Shown: positions 6,025-13,263, counted from the stretch's first letter. The stretch is DNA of 14,165 nt from Nostocoides sp039812405 (GCA_039812405.1 JBDIAL010000078.1:1-14165), one strand, 5' to 3'. Made by a program: numbers and translations. Notes: a model not told the origin generated them from the letters alone.

Positions 6025-6977
6025 CCGAGGGCGGACTTGATGGCCGCCAGGTTGCGGCTCATCCAGGTGAGGTAGTCCGTGCCGGCCGGCAGCGTCTCGG
6101 TGACGGGCACGACGGGGATGCTGTTGCTCCGGGCCGCCTTGAGCACGGCCTCGGTCTGGGGTCCCGAGGTCTGCTCGTTGTATGCGAGGAGGGCGACCTT
6201 CCGGTCGGAGAACAGGGCGAGGGTCCGGCTCAGGACCGAGGCGGAGACGTCGGTGCCGTTCTCGATGGCCTCGCTGAAGGCGGCGGGCGTGCGGTTCACC
6301 AGACCACATGCCTGAAGCATGTAGAGCGGGACCGGCTCGGTGATGGCCGCGCCCGCGCCGGCGTGGGCGCTCTTGATCTGCGCCTCGGTCCGCTCCAGGC
6401 CCGCCAGCCGGCCGCGGAACGTCTTCGCGTTGTCGGCATACGTCGTCGCGTCGGCCGGGTCGGCCGACGCCAGGGCGCTCGCGATCCGTCCCGCCACCGC
6501 GCCGGCCGTCGGCAGGTCGTACCAGACGTGCTCGTTGAGGTCTTCGCCGGCAGCAGCCTTCTTCCCCGAGATGTCCACGGCGTTGAGGACGGTCGCGTGG
6601 GTGTTCTTCGAGGCCCGCAGCATCGTGGCGACGAAGTCGTCGTAGCCGCCGCCGTTCTCGACGACGATGTCGGCCCGGGAGAGGGCCAGCTGGTTCTGGG
6701 TGCTCGCCTCGTAGGAGTGCGGGTCGGCGTCGGGGTCGGTGATGATCGAGGTGATCCGGACGTGTGAGGGGGCGAGCGCGCCGGCGACCTGCGCGGCGAC
6801 GTCGCCCCAGACGTCGGTCGACGCGACGACCGAGACCGTGGCGCCCGCCGTGGTGGTCGTCGGGGCGGGGCTGCCGGCCGTGGTGGCCGAGCCGTCACCG
6901 CCGGCGTTCGAGGAGCCGCAGCCGGTCATCGCGAGCACGGCGACGACGGCGACGAGGGAGCCGACGCGGAGGGACAT
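6021..6977 (-). CDS. Metal-binding lipoprotein of Zn/Mn ABC importer (ZnuA/TroA family)
   Basis: A 318-residue extracytoplasmic substrate-binding protein. The N-terminus has a signal peptide with lipobox MTGC (lipidated Cys20), then a Gly/Thr/Ser/Pro linker to about residue 45. Likely metal ligands are His87 (DPDADPHSYE) and His150 (NEHVWYD); the third position reads TEPVPLY with Glu214 where ZnuA proteins often have His, and the last is near YNEQTSGP (266-273). There is no His-rich loop. The start ATG 6977 has GGAAGG 8 nt upstream; an in-frame ATG at 7016 would put coding sequence through the Zur box and spoil the signal peptide, so I prefer 6977. First gene of the operon and directly downstream of the Zur box. 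Confidence 0.92.
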   Translation of the reverse strand: MSLRVGSLVAVVAVLAMTGCGSSNAGGDGSATTAGSPAPTTTTAGATVSVVASTDVWGDVAAQVAGALAPSHVRITSIITDPDADPHSYEASTQNQLALSRADIVVENGGGYDDFVATMLRASKNTHATVLNAVDISGKKAAAGEDLNEHVWYDLPTAGAVAGRIASALASADPADATTYADNAKTFRGRLAGLERTEAQIKSAHAGAGAAITEPVPLYMLQACGLVNRTPAAFSEAIENGTDVSASVLSRTLALFSDRKVALLAYNEQTSGPQTEAVLKAARSNSIPVVPVTETLPAGTDYLTWMSRNLAAIKSALG

Positions 6978-7000
6978 GGGGTCCGCCTTCCATAGAGGAA

Positions 7001-7017
7001 CGAAAATGATGTTCATT
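7001..7017 (-). promoter_or_regulatory. Zur box upstream of the zinc-uptake operon
   Basis: CGAAAATGATGTTCA (7001-7015) matches the bacterial Zur/Fur-type palindrome TGAAAATGATTTTCA at 13 of 15 positions and contains the perfect dyad AATGA-TGT-TCATT (7005-7017). It lies 23 bp before the binding-protein start and 84 bp before the divergent zur gene. Zinc-loaded Zur binding here should repress uptake; control of zur itself is possible but less certain at that distance. The core promoter was not resolved. Confidence 0.8.
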
Positions 7018-7088
7018 CTTACTCCATCGGGACGGGAACGGTGCGACCGGGGCCCGGCCCGGCCCGTTCCACGGCCCGAGGCGTCTCG

Positions 7089-7101
7089 TAGACTGGGCGG
7101 G
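7089..7101 (+). promoter_or_regulatory. Leaderless promoter of zur
   Basis: TAGACT (7089-7094) is followed by 6 nt and then the GTG start at 7101, so transcription probably begins at the start codon. No ribosome binding site is present upstream. A convincing -35 element is not visible. Confidence 0.5.
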
Positions 7102-7523
7102 TGACGGCACCCGGTGGAGCGGGGAGGGCGCAGCGGCCCACGGCCCAGGGGGCCGCGGTGCGCCAGGCCCTCGCGGACGACGGCGGCTTCCGCAGCGCCC
7201 AGGACGTCTACGGCGCGATGCGCGCCGCCGGGCACAAGGTCGGTCTCTCGACGGTGTACCGGCACCTGCAGGCCTTCAGCGAGGTCGGCGAGGCGGACGT
7301 CATCCACACCGAGGACGGCGAGACGACCTACCGGATCTGCGGCGAGGGCCGCGGTCACCACCACCATCTCGTCTGCCGTCGCTGCGGCCGTGCCGAGGAG
7401 GTGGAGAGCCGGGCCGTCGAGCGCTGGGCCGACGAGACGGCCGCCCGGTTCGGCTTCGTCGCCGTCGACCACACCGTGGAGATCTTCGGGCTCTGTGCCG
7501 ACTGCGCGGCCGGCGCGAGCTGA
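7101..7523 (+). CDS. zur: Zinc-responsive Fur-family repressor Zur
   Basis: A 140-residue cytosolic metal-dependent repressor. The winged-helix half includes the recognition helix STVYRHL (50-56). The zinc-sensing region has Cys80 then HHHH (86-89), the structural zinc pair Cys92/Cys95 (CRRC), His124/Glu127 (DHTVE) and a second CxxC at Cys132/Cys135. The order DGETTYRIC...HHHHLVC is typical of actinobacterial Zur rather than iron-sensing Fur. It is divergent from the zinc-uptake operon with a Zur box in between, which supports the assignment. The GTG start is chosen from the -10 spacing; N-terminal residues 1-12 are probably flexible. Nothing odd is seen. Confidence 0.93.
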   Translation: MTAPGGAGRAQRPTAQGAAVRQALADDGGFRSAQDVYGAMRAAGHKVGLSTVYRHLQAFSEVGEADVIHTEDGETTYRICGEGRGHHHHLVCRRCGRAEEVESRAVERWADETAARFGFVAVDHTVEIFGLCADCAAGAS

Positions 7524-7593
7524 GCACCGGCCTCCCTGCCGACGGTCCGGCTCGGGGCGCGGGTGGTGGAGGGAGGCGACGTCCCCGGCGCGT

Positions 7594-7606
7594 TAGGGTT
7601 CCGGGA
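7594..7606 (+). promoter_or_regulatory. Leaderless promoter of the racemase gene
   Basis: TAGGGT (7594-7599) ends 6 nt before ATG 7606, matching the TANNNT-N6/7-start layout seen before three other plus-strand genes here. No Shine-Dalgarno sequence lies in the 6-nt gap. Confidence 0.5.
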
Positions 7607-8748
7607 TGGCCTCCTCGTCGCCGGGACCGCTGGCCGGTGTCCGCGTCGTCGAGCTCGCGGGGATCGGACCGGCGCCGTATGCCGCCCTCCTGCTCGCCGA
7701 GCTCGGTGCCGACGTCGTGCGGGTCGAGCGGCCGGGCGGCGTGTCGGTGCTGCCCGTCGGGGGCCGGCTCGGCCGGTCCCGGCCCAGTGTCGCGGTCGAC
7801 CTCAAGCACCGGGCCGGGGTGGACGTCGTCCACCGGCTCACCGCGACGGCGGACGTGTTCGTCGAGGGGCTGCGTCCGGGCGTCACCGAGCGCCTCGGCC
7901 TCGGCCCGGACGAGCTGCGCGGACGCAACCCCCGCCTCGTCTACGGGCGGATGACCGGCTGGGGTCAGGACGGACCCCTCTCCGCGGAGGCGGGTCACGA
8001 CATCACGTATGCCGCGATCACCGGCGCGCTCCACCTCGCCGGGCCCCCGGAGCGGCCGATCCCGCCGGTCAACGTCCTCGCGGACTTCGGGGGCGGGGCG
8101 CTCTACCTCGTCGTGGGGATCCTCGCGGCGCTGCTGTCCCGGGAGCGGACCGGGGAGGGCCAGGTCGTCGACGCGGCGATGGTCGACGGCGCGGCGTCGC
8201 TCGTCACGATGGTCTACGGCATGCTCGCGGACGGCCAGTGGCGCGACGAGCGGGGGGTCAACCCGTTCGACGGAGGCCTGCCGTTCTACGACACCTACCC
8301 GTGCGCCGACGGGCGGTTCGTCGCCGTCGGAGCCCTCGAGCCGCCCTTCTACGCGGCGCTGCTCGAGGGACTCGGGCTGTCCTTCGCCCGTGAGCAGTAC
8401 GACCCGGCGGGCTTCGCGGAGCAGCGGGCGGCCCTCGGCGCGGCCTTCCGCACCCGCACCCGCGACGAGTGGGCGGAGCACTTCGCGGGCACCGACGCCT
8501 GCGTCGCGCCCGTCCTGTCGCTCGCCGAGGCGCCGCCGCCGCCGCAGCGCGCCGCGCGCCGGGTCTTCGCCGAGGTCGACGGACACCCGGCCCCGCGGGT
8601 GGCGCCGCGGTTCTCCGCCACCCCGGGACCCGAGCCCACGCCGGACCGGCCCGTGGGAGCCGACACCGTGGCATACCTGCGCTCGCACGGCTTCACCGCG
8701 GCGGAGGTGGAGGCCCTCCTCGACTCCGGCGCCGTCGTCCAGACGTAG
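7606..8748 (+). CDS. Alpha-methylacyl-CoA racemase, CaiB/BaiF family
   Basis: A 380-residue class III CoA-transferase-fold enzyme. The N-terminus GIGPAPYAALLLAELGADVV and the catalytic set His131 (AGHDITY), Asp160 (LADFGGG) and Glu245 (VGALEPPFY) match alpha-methylacyl-CoA racemases, which interconvert 2R/2S methyl-branched acyl-CoAs so that beta-oxidation can proceed. Such enzymes act on methyl-branched fatty acids and sterol side chains. Length is normal for the family (about 360-390). Transcribed alone from a leaderless promoter and closed by a small hairpin. A related CoA-transferase cannot be fully excluded, but the His/Asp/Glu set favours racemase. Confidence 0.88.
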   Translation: MASSSPGPLAGVRVVELAGIGPAPYAALLLAELGADVVRVERPGGVSVLPVGGRLGRSRPSVAVDLKHRAGVDVVHRLTATADVFVEGLRPGVTERLGLGPDELRGRNPRLVYGRMTGWGQDGPLSAEAGHDITYAAITGALHLAGPPERPIPPVNVLADFGGGALYLVVGILAALLSRERTGEGQVVDAAMVDGAASLVTMVYGMLADGQWRDERGVNPFDGGLPFYDTYPCADGRFVAVGALEPPFYAALLEGLGLSFAREQYDPAGFAEQRAALGAAFRTRTRDEWAEHFAGTDACVAPVLSLAEAPPPPQRAARRVFAEVDGHPAPRVAPRFSATPGPEPTPDRPVGADTVAYLRSHGFTAAEVEALLDSGAVVQT

Positions 8749-8753
8749 CGCCT

Positions 8754-8771
8754 CCGGAGCCGATCCTCCGG
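8754..8771. terminator. Short hairpin between convergent racemase and channel genes
   Basis: CCGGAG (8754-8759) pairs with CTCCGG (8766-8771) around a 6-nt loop, starting 6 bp after the racemase stop. It lies in the 79-bp gap between two converging genes and could end either transcript. The stem is only 6 bp, so support is modest. Confidence 0.4.
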
Positions 8772-8827
8772 CCGGTCGAGGTATGCGAGGACCACCGCAC
8801 GGGCATCGGATACCTCCACCCAGCCCA

Positions 8828-9580
8828 TCAGGGGACGGGGGCGCGGCTCTTCAGCGTCTCGGCGAGGTCGCGGATCTCCGAGCGCAGGCCCTGGACCTCG
8901 GCCCGCAGCGCCTCGACGTCGCGCATCGTGGCCTGCTGGACGGCGGACTCGTCTTCAGCGACCCGCCGGAGGAACCACGAGGCGAAGGAGGCGGTGACGA
9001 TACCGAGGAGGGCGACGCCACAGATCATGAGCCCCGCCGCGACGATCCGGCCGGTGAAGGTGACGGGGTAGCGGTCGCCGTAGCCGACTGTCGTCATCGT
9101 CGTGATGGCCCACCACAGGGCATCGCCGAAGGAGGTGATGTTGGCCTTCGGGGCGTTGCGCTCCGCGTCGAGGACGGCGAGGGCGGAGACGAACAGGACC
9201 CCGAGCGTGCCGGCCACGACATAGGTGGCGACCCGGCCGCGCAGCGTCGAGCCGGCCCGCCGGTTGACGACGGTGACGAGGGTGACGACGCGCAGGGCGC
9301 GCAGCGGTCGCCACAGGGGGAGCGCGACGAGGGCGAGGTCGAACAGGTGGGTGCGGACGAAGTACCACCGGCGCCGCACGAGGTAGAGCCGGACGACGTA
9401 GTCGATGCCGAACGCCGCCCAGGTGACCCACGAGACGACCGACAGCGTCCGCACGAGCGGGTGGTCGAGGTGGGTGTCGAGGACCGGGACGGCATACGCG
9501 ACGAGGAAGACGACCGCGGCGATCGTCAGCGGGAGCTCGACGCGGTCACGCCATCGGTCATAGCGTGGACGACGGGCCAT
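8828..9580 (-). CDS. Voltage-gated potassium channel, six-TM type
   Basis: A 250-residue membrane protein, each chain one quarter of a K+-selective tetramer. Hydrophobic segments at about 17-34, 47-67 and 78-90 are S1-S3; S4 follows with spaced arginines (R91, R94, R97, then R107-R108); S5 is about 117-137; the pore loop carries the selectivity filter TTVGYGD (163-169); S6 is about 177-203. The C-terminus (208-245) is a predicted amphipathic coiled coil, a likely tetramerisation tail, with no RCK/TrkA-N domain. Start ATG 9580 has GAGG at 6 nt upstream; a minus-strand TACCGT 8 nt before it could also be a leaderless -10. Single gene, convergent with the racemase and divergent from the ATP-grasp operon. 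Confidence 0.92.
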   Translation of the reverse strand: MARRPRYDRWRDRVELPLTIAAVVFLVAYAVPVLDTHLDHPLVRTLSVVSWVTWAAFGIDYVVRLYLVRRRWYFVRTHLFDLALVALPLWRPLRALRVVTLVTVVNRRAGSTLRGRVATYVVAGTLGVLFVSALAVLDAERNAPKANITSFGDALWWAITTMTTVGYGDRYPVTFTGRIVAAGLMICGVALLGIVTASFASWFLRRVAEDESAVQQATMRDVEALRAEVQGLRSEIRDLAETLKSRAPVP

Positions 9581-9753
9581 GGTCCTCGACGGTAGGTGCC
9601 GCACCCGGGCACCCGGTGGGAGCCGCCTGGACGTCCGCTGGGAGTCCCGTGTGCGTCCGGCCGCCCGGTCAGGGCGGGACGCCCGGCCCGAGACGTCCGC
9701 ACGACGAAACATCCGTGACACGGGGGCGACACACGCGGTGCCGCCGACGGCTC

Positions 9754-9767
9754 TAGGCTTCGGCACG
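9754..9767 (+). promoter_or_regulatory. Leaderless promoter of the ATP-grasp operon
   Basis: TAGGCT (9754-9759), identical to the hexamer before the amidotransferase gene, is followed by 7 nt and the GTG start at 9767. No ribosome binding site is present and no good -35 box is seen at 16-19 bp. Confidence 0.55.
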
Positions 9768-11437
9768 TGAGCGAGGACCTCTCGTCGTCATTGTTCGACG
9801 ACTACCGCATCAGCGGACCGGCGTGGGACGAGATGCTGGCGGCGCCCGGTGTGGCCCGCGCCCCGTACAAGCCGGTCCACCACACTCTCCGGTCGATGTC
9901 GGCCACGTCGATGCGGGAGCGGGCCGACGTCCTGGCGCGCACCTACCTCGACCAGGGGGTGACCTTCGACTTCGCCGGCGAGGAGCGGCCCTTCCCGATC
10001 GACGCCGTGCCCCGCGTCATCTCCCCGGAGGAGTGGCAGACCATCGAGTCCGGCGTCGTCCAGCGGGTCCGGGCCCTCGAGGCGCTCCTCGACGACATCT
10101 ACAGCCGGGAGGGCGAGATCCCCCGCTCGGTCCACGAGGGCATCCTCCCGTGGTCGCTCATCGCGTCCTCGAGCCACTTCCACCGCGCCGTCACGGGCAT
10201 CCGCCCGACGAACGGGGTCCGGGTCCACGTCGCCGGCATCGACCTCATCCGCGACGAGGCGGGCACCTTCCGCGTCCTCGAGGACAACGCCCGCGTCCCG
10301 AGCGGCGTCAGCTACGTCATGTCGAACCGGCGGGCCATGGCCAACGTCTTCCCCGAGGCGTTCGCCACGATGCGGATCCGCCCGGTCGACGACTACCCCC
10401 GGATGCTCCTCGGTGCGCTGCGCGCGGCCGCACCCGACGGGACGAGCGACCCGACCGTCGTCGTCCTCACCCCCGGTGTCTACAACAGCGCCTACTTCGA
10501 GCACGCCCTCCTGGCCCGGATGATGGGCGTGGAGCTCGTCGAGGGTCGCGACCTGGTCTGCAGCGGCGGCCAGGTCCGGATGCGGACGACCCGGGGTGAG
10601 CAGCCCGTCGACGTCATCTACCGCCGGATCGACGACGACTTCCTCGACCCGGTCCACTTCCGCGGGGACTCGGTCCTCGGGGTCGCCGGGCTCGTCTCGT
10701 CGCTGCGGGCGGGGCGGGTCAGCCTCGCCAACGCCATCGGGAACGGCGTGGCCGACGACAAGCTCATCTACTCCTACCTGCCCGGCCTCATCCGGTTCTA
10801 CCTCGACGAGGACCCCATCCTGCCCAACGTCGACACCTACCGGTGCAACGAGCCGGAGGCCCTCGCCGTCGTCCTCGACCGGCTCGACGAGATGGTCGTC
10901 AAGCCGGTCGACGGGTCCGGGGGGAAGGGCCTGGTCATCGGCCCGCGCGCCACCGGGGCTCAGCTCGACGCGCTGCGCCGGACGCTGCTGCACGACCCGC
11001 GGGGCTGGATCGCCCAGCCCGTCGTCCAACTCTCGACCGTCCCGACCCTCATCGACGGCCGGCTGCGTCCGCGGCACGTCGACCTGCGTCCGTTCGCCGT
11101 CAACGACGGCGACCGGGTCCGGGTCCTGCCCGGGGGGCTGACCCGGGTCGCGCTGCCCGAGGGCGAGCTCGTCGTGAACTCCAGCCAGGGCGGCGGGTCG
11201 AAGGACACCTGGGTCCTCGCCGCGCACGGGTCGCTGACGGTCGAGCGTCCGCTGACGGACACCCCCGACACCCGCGAGGTCGTCGTCATGAGCGCGCCGA
11301 CCGCACCCCGCGACGACACGCTCGCCTCGACCCAGCAGCAACAGCAACAGCAGCAGCAACACCCCGAGCGAGGGCGACGGCCCCACGGGCCCGGACACCA
11401 GCGCCCCGCCGCCGGAGGAGGTGAGGGCCGGTGCTGA
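9767..11437 (+). CDS. Circularly permuted ATP-grasp ligase with polyQ tail
   Basis: A 556-residue protein of the circularly permuted ATP-grasp type 2 family (DUF404/407), predicted amide-bond-forming ligases. Family blocks seen: VLEDNARVPSG (170-180), VIYRRIDDDFLDP (284-296), VVKPVDGSGGKG (377-388, nucleotide loop), LPGGLTRVA (454-462) and NSSQGGGSKDTW (471-482). The fold ends near 485-490; the remaining 65 residues are low complexity and include nine consecutive Gln (523-531). The reading frame stays open through the tail and its stop overlaps the next start by 7 nt. First gene of a three-gene unit with alpha-E and transglutaminase proteins, a conserved association predicted from comparative genomics to make or modify peptides; substrate unknown. 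GTG start by promoter spacing; similarity begins within 20 residues. Confidence 0.93.
   Translation: MSEDLSSSLFDDYRISGPAWDEMLAAPGVARAPYKPVHHTLRSMSATSMRERADVLARTYLDQGVTFDFAGEERPFPIDAVPRVISPEEWQTIESGVVQRVRALEALLDDIYSREGEIPRSVHEGILPWSLIASSSHFHRAVTGIRPTNGVRVHVAGIDLIRDEAGTFRVLEDNARVPSGVSYVMSNRRAMANVFPEAFATMRIRPVDDYPRMLLGALRAAAPDGTSDPTVVVLTPGVYNSAYFEHALLARMMGVELVEGRDLVCSGGQVRMRTTRGEQPVDVIYRRIDDDFLDPVHFRGDSVLGVAGLVSSLRAGRVSLANAIGNGVADDKLIYSYLPGLIRFYLDEDPILPNVDTYRCNEPEALAVVLDRLDEMVVKPVDGSGGKGLVIGPRATGAQLDALRRTLLHDPRGWIAQPVVQLSTVPTLIDGRLRPRHVDLRPFAVNDGDRVRVLPGGLTRVALPEGELVVNSSQGGGSKDTWVLAAHGSLTVERPLTDTPDTREVVVMSAPTAPRDDTLASTQQQQQQQQQHPERGRRPHGPGHQRPAAGGGEGRC
11333..11359 (+). repeat. CAG/CAA microsatellite encoding nine glutamines
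   Basis: Nine in-frame Gln codons in the order CAG CAG CAA CAG CAA CAG CAG CAG CAA, followed by CAC. Homopolymeric Gln is uncommon in bacterial proteins and such a tract can change length by replication slippage. It lies in the disordered tail of the ATP-grasp protein, so length changes in whole codons should be tolerated. Confidence 0.95.
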
Positions 11438-12354
11438 GCCGGATCGCGGAGTCGCTCCTGTGGATCGGCCGCTACATCGAGCGCGCGGACGGCACCGCCC
11501 GCATCGTCGACGTCCTGCGCCTGCAGCTCCTCGAGGACCCGGGGACGGCCGAGGCCGCGGCCTCCCGGCAGGTCCTCGCCGTCATCATGGGCATGCCGTG
11601 CGGGGACGACGTGAGCTTCGCCGAGGTCGGCTCCCGGCTCGTGTTCGTCGAGGACAGCCCGAGCTCGATCACCGCCTCCTGGCTCAACGCCCGGGAGAAC
11701 GCCCGCCGGGCCCGGGAGACCCTCTCGACCGAGCTGTGGGAGGCGATCAACACGACGTGGCACCGCTGGAACGGGCTGGGCCGCCACGCCGTGACCGAGC
11801 GCCACCTGTCCTGGGTGCGCGAGCGGGCCGCCCTCGTCTCCGGCATCGCCGACTCGACGATGAGCCACGACGACGCATGGGACTTCCTCGTCCTCGGCCG
11901 GGCCCTCGAGCGGGCCGACATGACCGCCCGGCTCGTCGCGACGGGCGGGCTGCGCCGCGGCGGGCCGCCGTGGACGGCCGTGCTCAGCAGCTGCGGGGCG
12001 ACCCAGGCGTTCATGCGCAGCCACCGCGGAGTGTTCACCGACGAGCTCGCCGCCAGCTTCCTCGTGCTCGACCGGGCCTTCCCGCGGTCGGTCGTCTTCG
12101 CGCTGCGCGCCGCCGAGTCCTGCCTGCAGAGCCTGTCGCCGGAGTCCCAGCGGATGGGAGTGTCCGACGAGGCGCGCCGTCAGCTCGGCCGGGTCCGGAC
12201 CTCGCTGGAGTACCGCCCGACACCGGACATCCTGGAGGACCTCCCCGCCGAGATGCAGCGCGTCCAGCGGGCCGTCATGGCGGCCAACAGCGCGATCCGC
12301 ACCCGCTACTTCCAGGCGACGCCCACGATGACGTGGACCGAGGAGCTGGTCTGA
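11431..12354 (+). CDS. Alpha-E domain protein (DUF403)
   Basis: A 307-residue, mostly alpha-helical cytosolic protein. The opening MLSRIAESLLWIGRYIERAD is the family hallmark; further conserved stretches are the WLNARENARRARE region, the DDAWDFLVLGRALERADMTAR helix and the closing LPAEMQRVQRAVM region. The family has no assigned biochemical activity; it nearly always travels with circularly permuted ATP-grasp and transglutaminase-like genes, as here, and is thought to be an accessory or catalytic partner. The GTG start at 11431 has GGAGGAGG 9 nt upstream and overlaps the ATP-grasp stop by 7 nt, indicating coupled translation. Length is normal. Confidence 0.92.
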   Translation: MLSRIAESLLWIGRYIERADGTARIVDVLRLQLLEDPGTAEAAASRQVLAVIMGMPCGDDVSFAEVGSRLVFVEDSPSSITASWLNARENARRARETLSTELWEAINTTWHRWNGLGRHAVTERHLSWVRERAALVSGIADSTMSHDDAWDFLVLGRALERADMTARLVATGGLRRGGPPWTAVLSSCGATQAFMRSHRGVFTDELAASFLVLDRAFPRSVVFALRAAESCLQSLSPESQRMGVSDEARRQLGRVRTSLEYRPTPDILEDLPAEMQRVQRAVMAANSAIRTRYFQATPTMTWTEELV

Positions 12355-12355
12355 C

Positions 12356-13195
12356 ATGCGCCGCTACCGCATCGTCCACACGACCGTCATGGACTACGAC
12401 CAGCCGGTCCGCGCCTCCCACAACGAGGTGCGGATGAGCCCGCTCAGCGAGCCCGGACAGACGACGCTGGAGAACCGCATCCGGGTCCGGCCCCTCACCT
12501 GGAGTCACGTCTACCACGACCACTGGGGCACCACCGTCACGGCGATGGAGTCGCTCGCCGCCCACGAGCGGCTCGAGATCGACGCCACGAGCACGGTCGA
12601 GCGCACCGGGGCCCTGCCGGTCGGCGACTCGCCGGGATGGTCGGCCCTGACCGACCCCGTCCTGCAGGACCGCAGCGCCGAGTGGCTGCGCGAGTCGGTC
12701 CGCACCCACCCCGGGCAGGGGATCGTCGACCTCGCCGAGAGCGTGCGTGACGCCTCGACCCCCCGGGAGGCGGGCCGCCGGATCGCCGAGCACATCCGCA
12801 CGACGATGGTCTACGAGCGGGGCAGCACGACCGTCCAGGACAGCGGTGAGACCGCGTGGAGCCGGGGTCACGGCGTCTGCCAGGACTTCGCCCACATCGG
12901 CATCGCGGCCCTGCGCCGGCTCGGGATCCCCGCCCGCTACGTCAGCGGCTACCTCGCGCCGAACCGCTCGGCCGAGGTCGGCGAGAGCAGCGAGGGGGAG
13001 AGCCATGCCTGGCTCGAGCTGTGGGACGGCGGCTGGGTGCCCGTCGACCCGACGAACGGCACGACGGTGGCCCTCGACCACGTCGTCGTCGCCCGGGGGC
13101 GGGACTACGAGGACGTGCCGCCCTTCAAGGGCGTCTACTCCGGCAAGGGCGTCGCGACGCTCTCGGTCACCGTCCGCTTCACCCGCCTCGCCTGA
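12356..13195 (+). CDS. Transglutaminase-like cysteine protease-fold protein
   Basis: A 279-residue protein with an N-terminal beta domain (about 1-95, bacterial transglutaminase-like N region) and a transglutaminase-core domain. Catalytic triad: Cys175 (GHGVCQDFAH), His217 (ESHAWLE), Asp231 (VPVDPTNG). No signal peptide or membrane segment, so cytosolic. In this family the activity may be peptidase or amide-exchange; in the ATP-grasp/alpha-E context it is predicted to process the ligase product. ATG 12356 follows the previous stop after one base, with GAGGAG 10 nt upstream. It is the last gene of the operon in this window; in other genomes further members such as a proteasome-like peptidase can follow, but here an IS110 element does. 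Confidence 0.92.
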   Translation: MRRYRIVHTTVMDYDQPVRASHNEVRMSPLSEPGQTTLENRIRVRPLTWSHVYHDHWGTTVTAMESLAAHERLEIDATSTVERTGALPVGDSPGWSALTDPVLQDRSAEWLRESVRTHPGQGIVDLAESVRDASTPREAGRRIAEHIRTTMVYERGSTTVQDSGETAWSRGHGVCQDFAHIGIAALRRLGIPARYVSGYLAPNRSAEVGESSEGESHAWLELWDGGWVPVDPTNGTTVALDHVVVARGRDYEDVPPFKGVYSGKGVATLSVTVRFTRLA

Positions 13196-13225
13196 TATGT
13201 GAGTGCTTTTGTCAAGTGGCAGGGT

Positions 13226-13263
13226 GAAGCGCCCGTCGGGCTGGCCGGCCTGGCGGGCGCTTC
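13226..13263 (+). terminator. Strong hairpin after the transglutaminase gene
   Basis: GAAGCGCCCG (13226-13235) pairs perfectly with CGGGCGCTTC (13254-13263); the 18-nt loop is GC-rich. It starts 30 bp after the operon stop, so it is a good terminator candidate. Because the flanking bases are AT-richer than the genes and lead into the IS, it could instead be a subterminal structure of the IS end. Confidence 0.6.

Noticed and set aside
6978..7016. In-frame upstream ATG (7016) as the start of the metal-binding lipoprotein
   Set aside because: It would place the Zur box inside the gene and add residues before the signal peptide; ATG 6977 has a good ribosome site.
316..9497. GGCATAC as a strand-biased Chi or KOPS-type signal
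   Set aside because: Seven copies on one strand and four on the other show no clear orientation bias in this short window, so that specific reading is not supported here.
9788..11398. 536-codon minus-strand frame opposite the ATP-grasp gene
   Set aside because: Asp/Val/Gly/Arg-rich antisense shadow with a poly-Leu that is only the complement of the CAG/CAA tract; the plus strand has all the ATP-grasp motifs.
11287..11437. Frameshift in the ATP-grasp gene creating the odd tail
   Set aside because: The frame is open and ends in the normal 7-nt overlap with the next gene, whose ribosome site lies in the tail; nothing family-like appears in the other frames after the fold ends.
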